A stretch of 64,000 nucleotides of DNA from contig NZ_JBNCMC010000013.1 of NCBI RefSeq assembly GCF_049844995.1, positions 10,063-74,062 on the forward strand. Direction: 5' to 3'. This DNA is from Luteimicrobium sp049844995 (GTDB lineage: Bacteria > Actinomycetota > Actinomycetes > Actinomycetales > Cellulomonadaceae). Under the pieces are notes generated by a model. It was not told where the DNA came from. It made no database searches and saw nothing but the letters and a program-made list of their open reading frames with translations. Made by a program: the position numbers and the translations under genes. Every line of letters starts with the position of its first letter. The stretch's first letter is position 1. Below are positions 1-6,464 of this stretch, piece by piece.

Positions 1-641
1 TTGATCTTGTTGTACGAGCACATGACGGTGGTCGGCTGCTGCGTGGTGACCACGTGCTCGAAGGCAGGCAGGTAGATCTCGCGGAGGGTGCGCTCGTCGA
101 CGTCGGCGCTCACGCGCAGGCGGTCCGTCTCCTGGTTGTTGGCCGCGAAATGCTTGAGCGAGCTCCCGACGCCGCGCGACTGGATCCCCTCGACCATCGC
201 CGCGCCGAACGCGCCCGCGACGAACGGGTCCTCCGACGCGTACTCGAAGTTGCGCCCGCACAGCGGGCTGCGCTTGATGTTGATGCCCGGACCGAGGACG
301 ACCGCCACCTGCTCGGCGCGCGCCTCGTCGGCGATCGCGGCGCCCACGCGGCGGACGGCGTCGGGGTCCCACGACGACGCGAGCGCCACCGCGGGCGGGA
401 AGCAGGTTGCGGGGTTCGAGCTGCCGATCCCGATCGCGTCCTCACCGCCGGCCTTGCGCAGCCCGTGCGGGCCGTCGGTCACCATGACGGACGGGATCCC
501 GGCGTCGGGCACGCCTTGCGTGTGCCAGAAGTCCGCGCCCGACACGAGCGACGCCTTCTGCTCGAGCGTGAGCCGCCCGATCACGTCAGGGTGGGCGAGC
601 GCCGGGCGCGGGGTAGTGGGCTGGGCGGGAACGGACGTCAT
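1..641 (-). CDS. Glycoside hydrolase family 3 beta-glucosidase, 5' part only
   Basis: The gene runs off the left edge, so only about 213 N-terminal residues are visible and the C-terminal (alpha/beta) sandwich is missing. The visible part is the GH3 TIM barrel: VTDGPHGLR near residue 55, LGPGINIKRSPLCGRNFEYASEDP (broken here for length: the LGPGINI, KRSPLCGRNFEY and SEDP blocks) near 118-142, and KHFAANNQE near 165. It ends in MCSYNKI, just before the expected nucleophile region. Family members hydrolyse terminal beta-linked glucose or xylose from oligosaccharides; no signal peptide is visible, so it is probably cytoplasmic. The ATG is preceded by a GAGGAG-like ribosome site. The next gene upstream on the same strand ends 46 bp away. 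Substrate cannot be decided from the fragment. Confidence 0.88.
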   Translation of the reverse strand, partial: MTSVPAQPTTPRPALAHPDVIGRLTLEQKASLVSGADFWHTQGVPDAGIPSVMVTDGPHGLRKAGGEDAIGIGSSNPATCFPPAVALASSWDPDAVRRVGAAIADEARAEQVAVVLGPGINIKRSPLCGRNFEYASEDPFVAGAFGAAMVEGIQSRGVGSSLKHFAANNQETDRLRVSADVDERTLREIYLPAFEHVVTTQQPTTVMCSYNKI

Positions 642-687
642 CGTCAGGGTGCTCCTCAGCGGTGGGACGGTCAGCGGTGCGCTGGGC

Positions 688-957
688 TCATCGTGCGCCC
701 GCGGGCGGGGGCGGGTCGAGCCGGGCGGGGAAGGGTCGGGCGCGCCGCAGCACGACCGCGACCACGACCGCGGCGACCGCCCACGTCACGTACACGAGGC
801 TCCGGTGGCCGGCGTGGTCCGCCGCGGCCGCGGTGCCGGCGGCGTCGTCGTACGCGCGCCAGATGGTCCACCAGTTGCCCGCCGCCACCAGGCAGCCCAC
901 GGCGAGCACGAGGACCGCCGCCGGCCACCCCCGCCAGGACGCCAACCAGACCCGCAT
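688..957 (-). CDS. Small two-helix membrane protein, unknown function
   Basis: This 89-residue protein has two hydrophobic segments, about residues 11-27 and 55-70, joined by a short hydrophilic loop, and ends in a proline-rich tail. The start ATG is preceded by GGAGGGGGAG at good spacing. It lies upstream of the GH3 gene on the same strand, so the two may be cotranscribed. I do not recognise a family, and the GC-skewed composition means the call rests mainly on the ribosome site and the membrane pattern. Confidence 0.6.
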   Translation of the reverse strand: MRVWLASWRGWPAAVLVLAVGCLVAAGNWWTIWRAYDDAAGTAAAADHAGHRSLVYVTWAVAAVVVAVVLRRARPFPARLDPPPPAGAR

Positions 958-1025
958 CGCTCCCCCTCCGGCCGCCCGACGATCGGGCACGCACCCATCA
1001 TGACCTGCACTGACAGCGCGCACCA

Positions 1026-1045
1026 AGGTTCGTCCCGGCGAACCT
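1026..1045. promoter_or_regulatory. Inverted repeat in divergent intergenic region
   Basis: Perfect 7-bp arms AGGTTCG and CGAACCT are separated by TCCCGG, midway between a leftward and a rightward gene. A TAGCGT hexamer follows at 1060-1065 and could be the -10 box of the rightward gene. This looks like a repressor operator but no regulator gene is adjacent. Apart from this, 958-1149 holds nothing recognisable. Confidence 0.35.
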
Positions 1046-1149
1046 GCACCTTCCCTTCCTAGCGTGACGGCGCCGCCGCCGGCGGGCACCGTCGCCGGCG
1101 ACGGGCCCGCCGGCCCGGACCACCACCGGACCCCGCACGAGGGAGTGAG

Positions 1150-1707
1150 ATGTCCCGCACCCGCACCGCGACGTACAGCCCCGAGCAGACCGCCCGCAGG
1201 GCGACGCTCAAGAACGCCACCGTCGACCTCGTCGCGCACCTGCGCGCCTACGACGCCAAGGCCGCGGTCGGTCGCCTCACGCCCGACCGCGGCACCGCGA
1301 AGGTCACGCTCCCCGGGTCGCGGCTGCGCTGCGACGTCGACGTGACGCTCGCCGACGACGCGCCGCGGTACACGTTCGAGGACCCCGTGACCGAGGAGAC
1401 CCGCACCGCCGACGACGTCCGCACCGTCCAGCACGCCCTCGCGCCCGCACCGTCCGCCTGGCCGCGCGTCGTGGGCCGGACGGTCGTCGTCGGGCTCGTG
1501 CTCGCCGCCGTCGCGGCAGTCGCGATCTGGCCGATGGAGGCGAGCAAGGACTTCGTCGGCGACCACGGAGCCGTGCTGGCCGCCGCGGTCGTCGGGGTGA
1601 CCGTCGTCCTCGTGGGCGGGCTCGAGCTGCGCCGCGTGCTGCGGCGTCGGCGGGTCGAGCGGGAAGGGCTCGAACGGCTCGGCGGCGCACCCGCGCGTCG
1701 GCGCTGA
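1150..1707 (+). CDS. Predicted membrane protein, unknown function
   Basis: The protein has 185 residues. The N-terminal 110 residues are hydrophilic, and two transmembrane helices follow at about residues 108-126 and 135-155, with a very basic C-terminal tail (RRVLRRRRVER) likely on the cytoplasmic side. A GAGGGAGTGAG ribosome site precedes the ATG. I see no known domain. It is a single-gene unit followed by a gene with its own promoter. Confidence 0.65.
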   Translation: MSRTRTATYSPEQTARRATLKNATVDLVAHLRAYDAKAAVGRLTPDRGTAKVTLPGSRLRCDVDVTLADDAPRYTFEDPVTEETRTADDVRTVQHALAPAPSAWPRVVGRTVVVGLVLAAVAAVAIWPMEASKDFVGDHGAVLAAAVVGVTVVLVGGLELRRVLRRRRVEREGLERLGGAPARRR

Positions 1708-1755
1708 CCGGCCGCTTCGCACCCCGATCCAGCGCGGGCCCCGAGCCTCCGGCGC

Positions 1756-1787
1756 TACGGTGGGCGTGACGGGTTCCGCCCGTCACG
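1756..1787 (+). promoter_or_regulatory. -10 box with overlapping dyad upstream of SRPBCC gene
   Basis: TACGGT at 1756-1761 fits an actinobacterial -10 box. A perfect 9-bp inverted repeat, CGTGACGGG and CCCGTCACG around a 5-nt loop, lies at 1765-1787 over the expected transcription start. It could be an operator or a hairpin at the 5' end of the leader. Confidence 0.4.
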
Positions 1788-1818
1788 ACCCGCCCGCCGC
1801 GCACCACCGGAGGACCCG

Positions 1819-2496
1819 ATGAGCGACGCCCCCGCACCCGAGCAGCCTGCGTCGTCGGACGGGCCGCTCGGCACCGTCGCCCGCACCGTGGACGTCCGCG
1901 AGGAGAACGGCGCGCTCCGGGACGAGGTGGTGCTCGCGATCACGCTGCCCCACGACATCGACGCCGTCTGGCCCGCTGTCACGCAGGCCGACCGGATCAG
2001 CTCGTGGTTCGTCCCCGTCAGCGGCGACCTCGCCGACGACGGCCGCTACCAGCTCGAAGGCAACGCCAGCGGGACCGTCCTCGACTGCCGGCCGCCGCAC
2101 CTGTTCCGCATCACGTGGGAGTTCGGCGACGAGACGTCCTGGGTGACCGTGGGGCTCGAACGCGAGAAGTCCCCGTCCGGCGACGACGACCACACCCGCC
2201 TCGCGCTCTCCCACCTCCTCCCCCGCGCGCCGCAGTGGGACGCCTACGGCCCCGGCGCCGTCGGGATCGGATGGGACCTCGCGCTCGTCGGGCTCGTGCG
2301 CTACCTCGCGACCCGGTCCGCCGGGACCGCGCAGGACTCGACCGCCTGGCTCGCGTCGCCCGACGGCGTCGCGTTCGTCCGGCACTCCGGGCGCGAGTGG
2401 GGGCACGCGCACGCCGCGTCCGGCGTCGACGAGGACGCCGCGCTCGCCGCCGCCGCGCGGACCGTCGCCGCGTACCTGGGCGAGCCGGGCGTCTGA
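1819..2496 (+). CDS. SRPBCC (AHSA1-like) domain protein
   Basis: This 225-residue protein carries a START/Bet v1-like fold. Residues about 35-150 show the AHSA1 pattern (LPHDIDAVWPAVTQADRISSWF, written here as the AVWPAVTQ and ISSWF blocks, then GRYQLEGNASGTVLDCRPP and ITWEFGDE). Family members bind small hydrophobic ligands or assist other proteins; the ligand here is unknown. About 30 extra acidic residues lie at the N terminus. A GGAGGACCC ribosome site precedes the ATG. It converges on the XRE-cupin gene, with 124 bp between that shows no clear terminator. Confidence 0.78.
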   Translation: MSDAPAPEQPASSDGPLGTVARTVDVREENGALRDEVVLAITLPHDIDAVWPAVTQADRISSWFVPVSGDLADDGRYQLEGNASGTVLDCRPPHLFRITWEFGDETSWVTVGLEREKSPSGDDDHTRLALSHLLPRAPQWDAYGPGAVGIGWDLALVGLVRYLATRSAGTAQDSTAWLASPDGVAFVRHSGREWGHAHAASGVDEDAALAAAARTVAAYLGEPGV

Positions 2497-2620
2497 CTCG
2501 CGAACGCGCTTACGGCGTCTATCGTCGGAACGAGCCACGCCATCGCGGTGGTCGTGGAAGTGAGCCTCGGGAGAGGCTGCCGGACGGCGGGGCCCGGGGC
2601 TCGCGTGGTCTTGAACGCCG

Positions 2621-3235
2621 TCAACCCTCTCGGACGTGCACCTGCTCGCCCTGGGGGCCGAAGAGGTGCAGCACCTCCGCGACCTCGCGTCCGGCGTTGA
2701 CGATGGCATGCGGTGTGCGCGTGTCGAACTCGGCGGCCTCGCCGGGCTCGAGGACGGTGCTCCGGTCGGCGAGGTCGAGGCGGACCCGCCCGCTCAGGAC
2801 GTAGAACCACTCGTAGCCCTCGTGCCGGCCCAGCTTCACGGGGGCGTCGGGGTCGCGACCCGGGATGATCGACTTGAACGCCTGGACGCCCTGGGCGTGC
2901 GGGGTCAGCGGCAGGTAGATGCTGCCGTGCCGGCGCACGGGCCGGGGGCGCACGCGAGGGTCGCCGGTCGGGGGCGCGCCGACGAGGTCGTCGAGCGCGA
3001 CGCGGTAGGTGCGTGCGAGCGGGACGAGCAGCTCGAGGGTCGGGCGCCGCCCGCCCGACTCGAGCCGCGACAACGTGCTCACGCCGACGCCGGTCGCCTC
3101 AGCGACCTGGGCCAACGTCATCCCCCGCCGACGGCGCAGGTCGCGCAACCGCGGCCCGACGCCGTCGAGCAGCTCGCGCAGCTCGCCGTCGTCCTCGGCC
3201 TCGGTCTCGTGCCGGTGCGATGCGTCCGTCGCCAT
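2621..3235 (-). CDS. XRE-family regulator with C-terminal cupin domain
   Basis: The product is a 204-residue transcription factor. A helix-turn-helix of the XRE type spans about residues 25-85 (LRRRRGMTLAQVAEATGVGVS, seen as MTLAQVAEATGVG plus STLSRLESG) and a cupin_2 beta barrel spans about 110-195 (KLGRHEGYEWFYVLSGRV, seen as HEGYEWFYVLSG, then EPGEAAEFDTRTPH). Such proteins usually sense a small molecule through the cupin and control a neighbouring gene. The start is placed at the ATG with a GAGGGAC ribosome site, not at the longer frame that runs into the intergenic operator. It is divergent from the flavoprotein gene at 3307, which is its likely target. Confidence 0.87.
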   Translation of the reverse strand: MATDASHRHETEAEDDGELRELLDGVGPRLRDLRRRRGMTLAQVAEATGVGVSTLSRLESGGRRPTLELLVPLARTYRVALDDLVGAPPTGDPRVRPRPVRRHGSIYLPLTPHAQGVQAFKSIIPGRDPDAPVKLGRHEGYEWFYVLSGRVRLDLADRSTVLEPGEAAEFDTRTPHAIVNAGREVAEVLHLFGPQGEQVHVREG

Positions 3236-3254
3236 GCCGTCCCTCGTTGTTGCC

Positions 3255-3280
3255 GATATCGCAAGCCACCTTGCCATATC
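3255..3280. promoter_or_regulatory. Operator between XRE-cupin and flavoprotein genes
   Basis: Arms GATATCGCAAG and CTTGCCATATC, separated by CCAC, match at 10 of 11 positions. The repeat sits in the 71-bp gap between the two divergent start codons and would overlap promoters on both strands. By position it is the likely binding site of the XRE-cupin protein. Confidence 0.6.
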
Positions 3281-3306
3281 AGCGTGGCCGCGGCGACCGT
3301 GGAGCC

Positions 3307-4311
3307 ATGACCACCACCCCCGCTCCCCCGAACCAGGCCGCCGACCACGAGACCTGGGACGCCGTCGTCGTGGGCGGCGGTGTCGCAGGCCTCGCGGCCG
3401 CCCTCATGCTCGGGCGGGCGCGGCGCCGCGTGCTCGTCCTCGATGCCGGCGCGCCCCGCAACCGGTTCACCGCGCACATGCACGGCGTCCTCGGGCGTGA
3501 CGGCACCTCCCCCGCCCGGCTGCTCGCCGACGGGCGGGACGAGGTCGCGTCCTACGGCGGCGTCGTCCGGTCCGCGGAGGTGGTCGACGCCCGCGCCGAC
3601 GAGGACGCCGTCACCGTGACCGCGGCCGACGGCGCGAGCCACCGCGCCCGGCACCTCGTCGTCGCGACGGGCCTGCGGGACGTGCTGCCCGACGTCGACG
3701 GGCTCGCCGAATGGTGGGGGCGCGGCGTCGCGCACTGCCCCTACTGCGACGGGTACGAGGTGCGCGACCAGAGGCTCGTCGTCCTCGGGACGGGGCCGGC
3801 GAGCGTCGGGCAGGCGCAGCTGATCCGGCAGTGGTCGGAGCACCTCACCTACGTCGTGCACGAGGCGCCCGAGCCCACCAGCGCGGAGCGGGCGGCGCTC
3901 GAGGCGCGTGGGATCGTCGTCGAGCAGCACCGGGCAGTCCGCGCGACGGGCGCGCCCGGGCCGGACGGCGAGCACCTCGCCGCACTCGTGCTCGACGACG
4001 GCCGCACGGTCGACGCCGACGCCGTCTTCACCGCCCCGGAGCCCCGGTCGGGCGACGACCTGCTCCTGCGGCTGGGTGCGGAGCGGTCCGACGGGGCCGC
4101 CGGTCCCGGCGGCGCGCTCCCCGGCGCCGTGCCCGTCGACATGCTCGGCCGCACGACCGTGCCGCGCGTGTGGGCGGCCGGGAACGTCGTGGCTGCTTAC
4201 GCGAACGTGCCCGTCGCGATCGCGGCCGGCACCATGGCCGGTGCCGGGGTCAACCATGCGCTCATCGAGGAGGAGGTCGCCGCCGCGACCGCCGGGCGGG
4301 CCGCAGCCTGA
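3307..4311 (+). CDS. Thioredoxin-reductase-like NAD(P)/FAD oxidoreductase
   Basis: This 334-residue flavoprotein has an N-terminal FAD-binding Rossmann motif (VVGGGVAGLAAA near residue 22-32), a redox-active CPYC pair at Cys144 and Cys147 in HCPYCDGYE, a second nucleotide-binding motif (GTGPASVGQA) and a C-terminal FAD motif (VWAAGNVV). Length and order match the thioredoxin reductase/GliT-like family, which moves electrons from NADPH to a disulfide. The HCPYCDGYE form is typical of the branch often annotated only as NAD(P)/FAD oxidoreductase, so thioredoxin itself may not be the substrate. It is divergent from an XRE-cupin regulator with an operator between them. Confidence 0.88.
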   Translation: MTTTPAPPNQAADHETWDAVVVGGGVAGLAAALMLGRARRRVLVLDAGAPRNRFTAHMHGVLGRDGTSPARLLADGRDEVASYGGVVRSAEVVDARADEDAVTVTAADGASHRARHLVVATGLRDVLPDVDGLAEWWGRGVAHCPYCDGYEVRDQRLVVLGTGPASVGQAQLIRQWSEHLTYVVHEAPEPTSAERAALEARGIVVEQHRAVRATGAPGPDGEHLAALVLDDGRTVDADAVFTAPEPRSGDDLLLRLGAERSDGAAGPGGALPGAVPVDMLGRTTVPRVWAAGNVVAAYANVPVAIAAGTMAGAGVNHALIEEEVAAATAGRAAA

Positions 4312-4335
4312 CCGTACCCCTCCTACGCTGGCGGG

Positions 4336-4836
4336 ATGTCGACACCGGAGTTCGTCCTGGCCCTGCGGGAGAAGATCGGGCACGACCCTCTGTGGCTGAC
4401 GGGCGTGACGGCCGTCGTCATGCGGGACGCCGCCGCGGCGGACCCCGAGGTGCTCCTGGTGCGGCGCGCGGACAACGGCGCGTGGACGCCCGTCACGGGC
4501 ATCGTCGACCCGGGCGAGCACCCCGCCGACGCGGCCGTCCGGGAGGTCGCGGAGGAGGCGGGCGTCGAGGCAGCACCGGTGCGCCTCGCCCTCGTCGACG
4601 TCACCGAGCCGGCCGCCTACCCCAACGGCGACCGGGTCCAGTTCGTCGACCTCGCGTTCCGGCTCGAGTGGCGCGCGGGCGAGCCCCACCCCGCCGACGG
4701 CGAGAACACCGAGGCGAGGTGGTGCGCCGTCTCGCGGCTGCCTCCGCTGGCGGACGACATGCGGGTGCGCGTCGAAGCGGCCCTCGGAGACGAGGAACGC
4801 ACGGCGTTCTTCGCGGGCGGCGAGCTCGTGCGCTGA
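4336..4836 (+). CDS. NUDIX hydrolase
   Basis: The 166-residue protein contains a complete Nudix box at residues 55-77 (G-x5-E-x7-RE-VAEEAGV), the metal-binding motif for hydrolysing nucleoside diphosphate derivatives. The N terminus (MSTPEFVLALREKIG, then LTGVTAVV) matches a common actinobacterial NUDIX branch. The start is leaderless-like: TACGCT at 4324-4329 is followed after exactly 6 nt by the ATG, with no ribosome site. It begins 24 bp after the flavoprotein gene but has its own promoter. Substrate unknown. Confidence 0.9.
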   Translation: MSTPEFVLALREKIGHDPLWLTGVTAVVMRDAAAADPEVLLVRRADNGAWTPVTGIVDPGEHPADAAVREVAEEAGVEAAPVRLALVDVTEPAAYPNGDRVQFVDLAFRLEWRAGEPHPADGENTEARWCAVSRLPPLADDMRVRVEAALGDEERTAFFAGGELVR

Positions 4837-4860
4837 GCCGCCGCCACCAGACCGCGCTCT

Positions 4861-4942
4861 GCCGACCACGGGACCACCGCCCCGCGGCCACGGGCTGTGG
4901 GTCCGTCCGTCCCGACGGACGGGCGCGGAGCCCGTGGTCGGC
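4861..4942. repeat. Nested inverted repeat upstream of aldO
   Basis: Perfect 12-bp terminal arms, GCCGACCACGGG (4861-4872) and CCCGTGGTCGGC (4931-4942), enclose a second perfect 9-bp hairpin, CCGTCCGTC (4903-4911) and GACGGACGG (4914-4922). The 82-bp structure lies between the NUDIX stop and the alditol oxidase start. It could be a terminator, a leader RNA structure or a small palindromic element. Confidence 0.5.
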
Positions 4943-4965
4943 GAGAGGGGTGGTGGGATGGGGGC

Positions 4966-6219
4966 ATGCAGATCGCGAACTGGGCCGGCAACCATGACAT
5001 CGCCGGGGCCACGCTGGTCGAGGCGCGCACGATCGAGGACGTCCGGCGTGCGGTCGCGGACGCCGAGCACGTCCGCCCGCTCGGCACCCGACACTCGTTC
5101 AACGACCTCCCCGACACCGACGGGACCCTCGTGACCGTCACGGCGATCCCCGCCGAGCCCGTGCTCGACGAGGCCGCCCGCACGGTGACCGTCGGCGCGG
5201 GGACCCGGTACGGGGAGCTCGCAGGCTGGCTCGGGGGCCGCGGCTGGGCGCTGCACAACCTCGGCTCGCTCCCGCACATCTCGGTCGGCGGCGCGGTCGC
5301 GACGGGCACCCACGGGTCGGGCGACGCGAACGGCTCGCTGTCGACGGCGGTGCGGGGCCTCGAGCTCGTGGGTGCCGACGGGGCGATGCGCACCCTCCGC
5401 GCGGGCGACCCCGAGCTGGAGGGGAGCGTCGTGGCCCTGGGCGCGCTGGGCGTCGTCGTGCGGGTGACCCTCGCCGTGGAGCCCACGTACCTGGTGCGCC
5501 AGGACTCCTACCGAGGCCTCCCGTGGGACGCGCTGCTGGCCGACCTTCCCGCCGTGACCGGCGCCGGCTACAGCGTGAGCGGGTTCACGAACTGGGTGGA
5601 CGACGCCGTCGAGCAGGTGTGGGTCAAGCGCCGCACGGGCGTCGAGGGCCTCGAGGACGACGACGTCCCCGACCTCCTGGGTGTACCCGCCTCCGGCCTC
5701 GCGCAGCCGCTCATCGTCCCCACCGACGAGGTCAACACGACGCTCCACCTGACGCCGGGCGCGTGGAACGAGCGGCTCCCGCACTTCCGCTTCGACGCGA
5801 CACCCAGCGTGGGCGACGAGATCCAGACCGAGTACTTCGTCGACCGCGCGGACGCCGTGGACGCGCTGCGCGCCGTGCGGGCCGTCGCTCCGGAGTTCAT
5901 GGACGCGCTCGTCATCACCGAGCTGAGGACCGTCGCGGCCGACCGTCTCTGGCTGAGCCCGGCGTACGGGCGCGACTCGCTCGCGATCCACTTCACGTGG
6001 CGCAACGACCAGGCGCGCGTCCTCGCGGCGCTCCCCGCGATCGAGGCGGCGCTCGCGCCGTTCGGCGCGCGCCCGCACTGGGGCAAGGTCCACCTGCTCG
6101 ACGCCGCCGCCCTGGCCGAGCGGTACCCCCGGTTCGACGACGCGCGGGAGCTGGTCGCGCGCCGCGACCCCGACGGCGTGCTCCGGAACGGGGCCCTTCA
6201 GCGCGTGCTGGGGGTCTGA
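4966..6219 (+). CDS. aldO: Alditol (xylitol/sorbitol) oxidase, FAD-linked
   Basis: The protein has 417 residues, essentially the length of Streptomyces AldO. It belongs to the vanillyl-alcohol-oxidase FAD family: RPLGTRHSFN with His43 in the position that carries the covalent 8-alpha-histidyl FAD, then SVGGAVATGTHGSG for pyrophosphate binding, and HWGKVH with the C-terminal LRNGALQRVLG. The enzyme oxidises the terminal CH-OH of sugar alcohols to aldoses with O2, giving H2O2. The start is set by homology at MQIANWAGN; a longer in-frame extension would run through the upstream hairpin. A transporter or dehydrogenase partner is not adjacent. Specificity for xylitol against sorbitol is not decidable here. 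Confidence 0.88.
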   Translation: MQIANWAGNHDIAGATLVEARTIEDVRRAVADAEHVRPLGTRHSFNDLPDTDGTLVTVTAIPAEPVLDEAARTVTVGAGTRYGELAGWLGGRGWALHNLGSLPHISVGGAVATGTHGSGDANGSLSTAVRGLELVGADGAMRTLRAGDPELEGSVVALGALGVVVRVTLAVEPTYLVRQDSYRGLPWDALLADLPAVTGAGYSVSGFTNWVDDAVEQVWVKRRTGVEGLEDDDVPDLLGVPASGLAQPLIVPTDEVNTTLHLTPGAWNERLPHFRFDATPSVGDEIQTEYFVDRADAVDALRAVRAVAPEFMDALVITELRTVAADRLWLSPAYGRDSLAIHFTWRNDQARVLAALPAIEAALAPFGARPHWGKVHLLDAAALAERYPRFDDARELVARRDPDGVLRNGALQRVLGV

Positions 6220-6239
6220 CGGCGCCGGGGTCGGCGCCG
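6220..6239 (+). terminator. GC-rich hairpin after aldO
   Basis: CGGCGCCG, GGGT, CGGCGCCG forms an 8-bp stem directly after the stop codon. There is no T-run, as is usual in high-GC actinobacteria. The rest of 6240-6443 contains loosely repeated GTCGATGGTGCC motifs and nothing I can assign. Confidence 0.45.
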
Positions 6240-6443
6240 CGGTGAGGTCGGGGTTCGTCGACGGTGACCTCGGGTTCGTCGATGGTGCCGCTGGGCGCGT
6301 CGATGGTGCCGGTCGGCTCGTCGGGGGCTCGTCGAACGGCGTGCGGACTGCGTCGCTCGTGCGGCCGAGGGGCGGATGCGGGCGCGGAAAATTCGCGGTC
6401 CACAGGCCGGGTTGAGGGGTGGCGCGGGCACGAGCCGAACCGG

Positions 6444-6464
6444 TAGAATCGAACACATGTTCGA
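6444..6464 (+). promoter_or_regulatory. LexA-type SOS box and -10 box over the start of the HNH gene
   Basis: TCGAAC-ACAT-GTTCGA at 6449-6464 is an exact match to the actinobacterial LexA consensus TCGAAC-N4-GTTCGA. TAGAAT at 6444-6449 is a strong -10 hexamer placed so that transcription would begin at or next to the ATG at 6457. The operator therefore covers the -10 edge, the transcription start and the start codon, which is ideal for LexA repression. Confidence 0.82.

Noticed and set aside
6240..6330. Repeated GTCGATGGTGCC-like motifs upstream of the HNH gene
   Set aside because: Only two or three imperfect copies with uneven spacing; not distinguishable from GC-rich background by eye.
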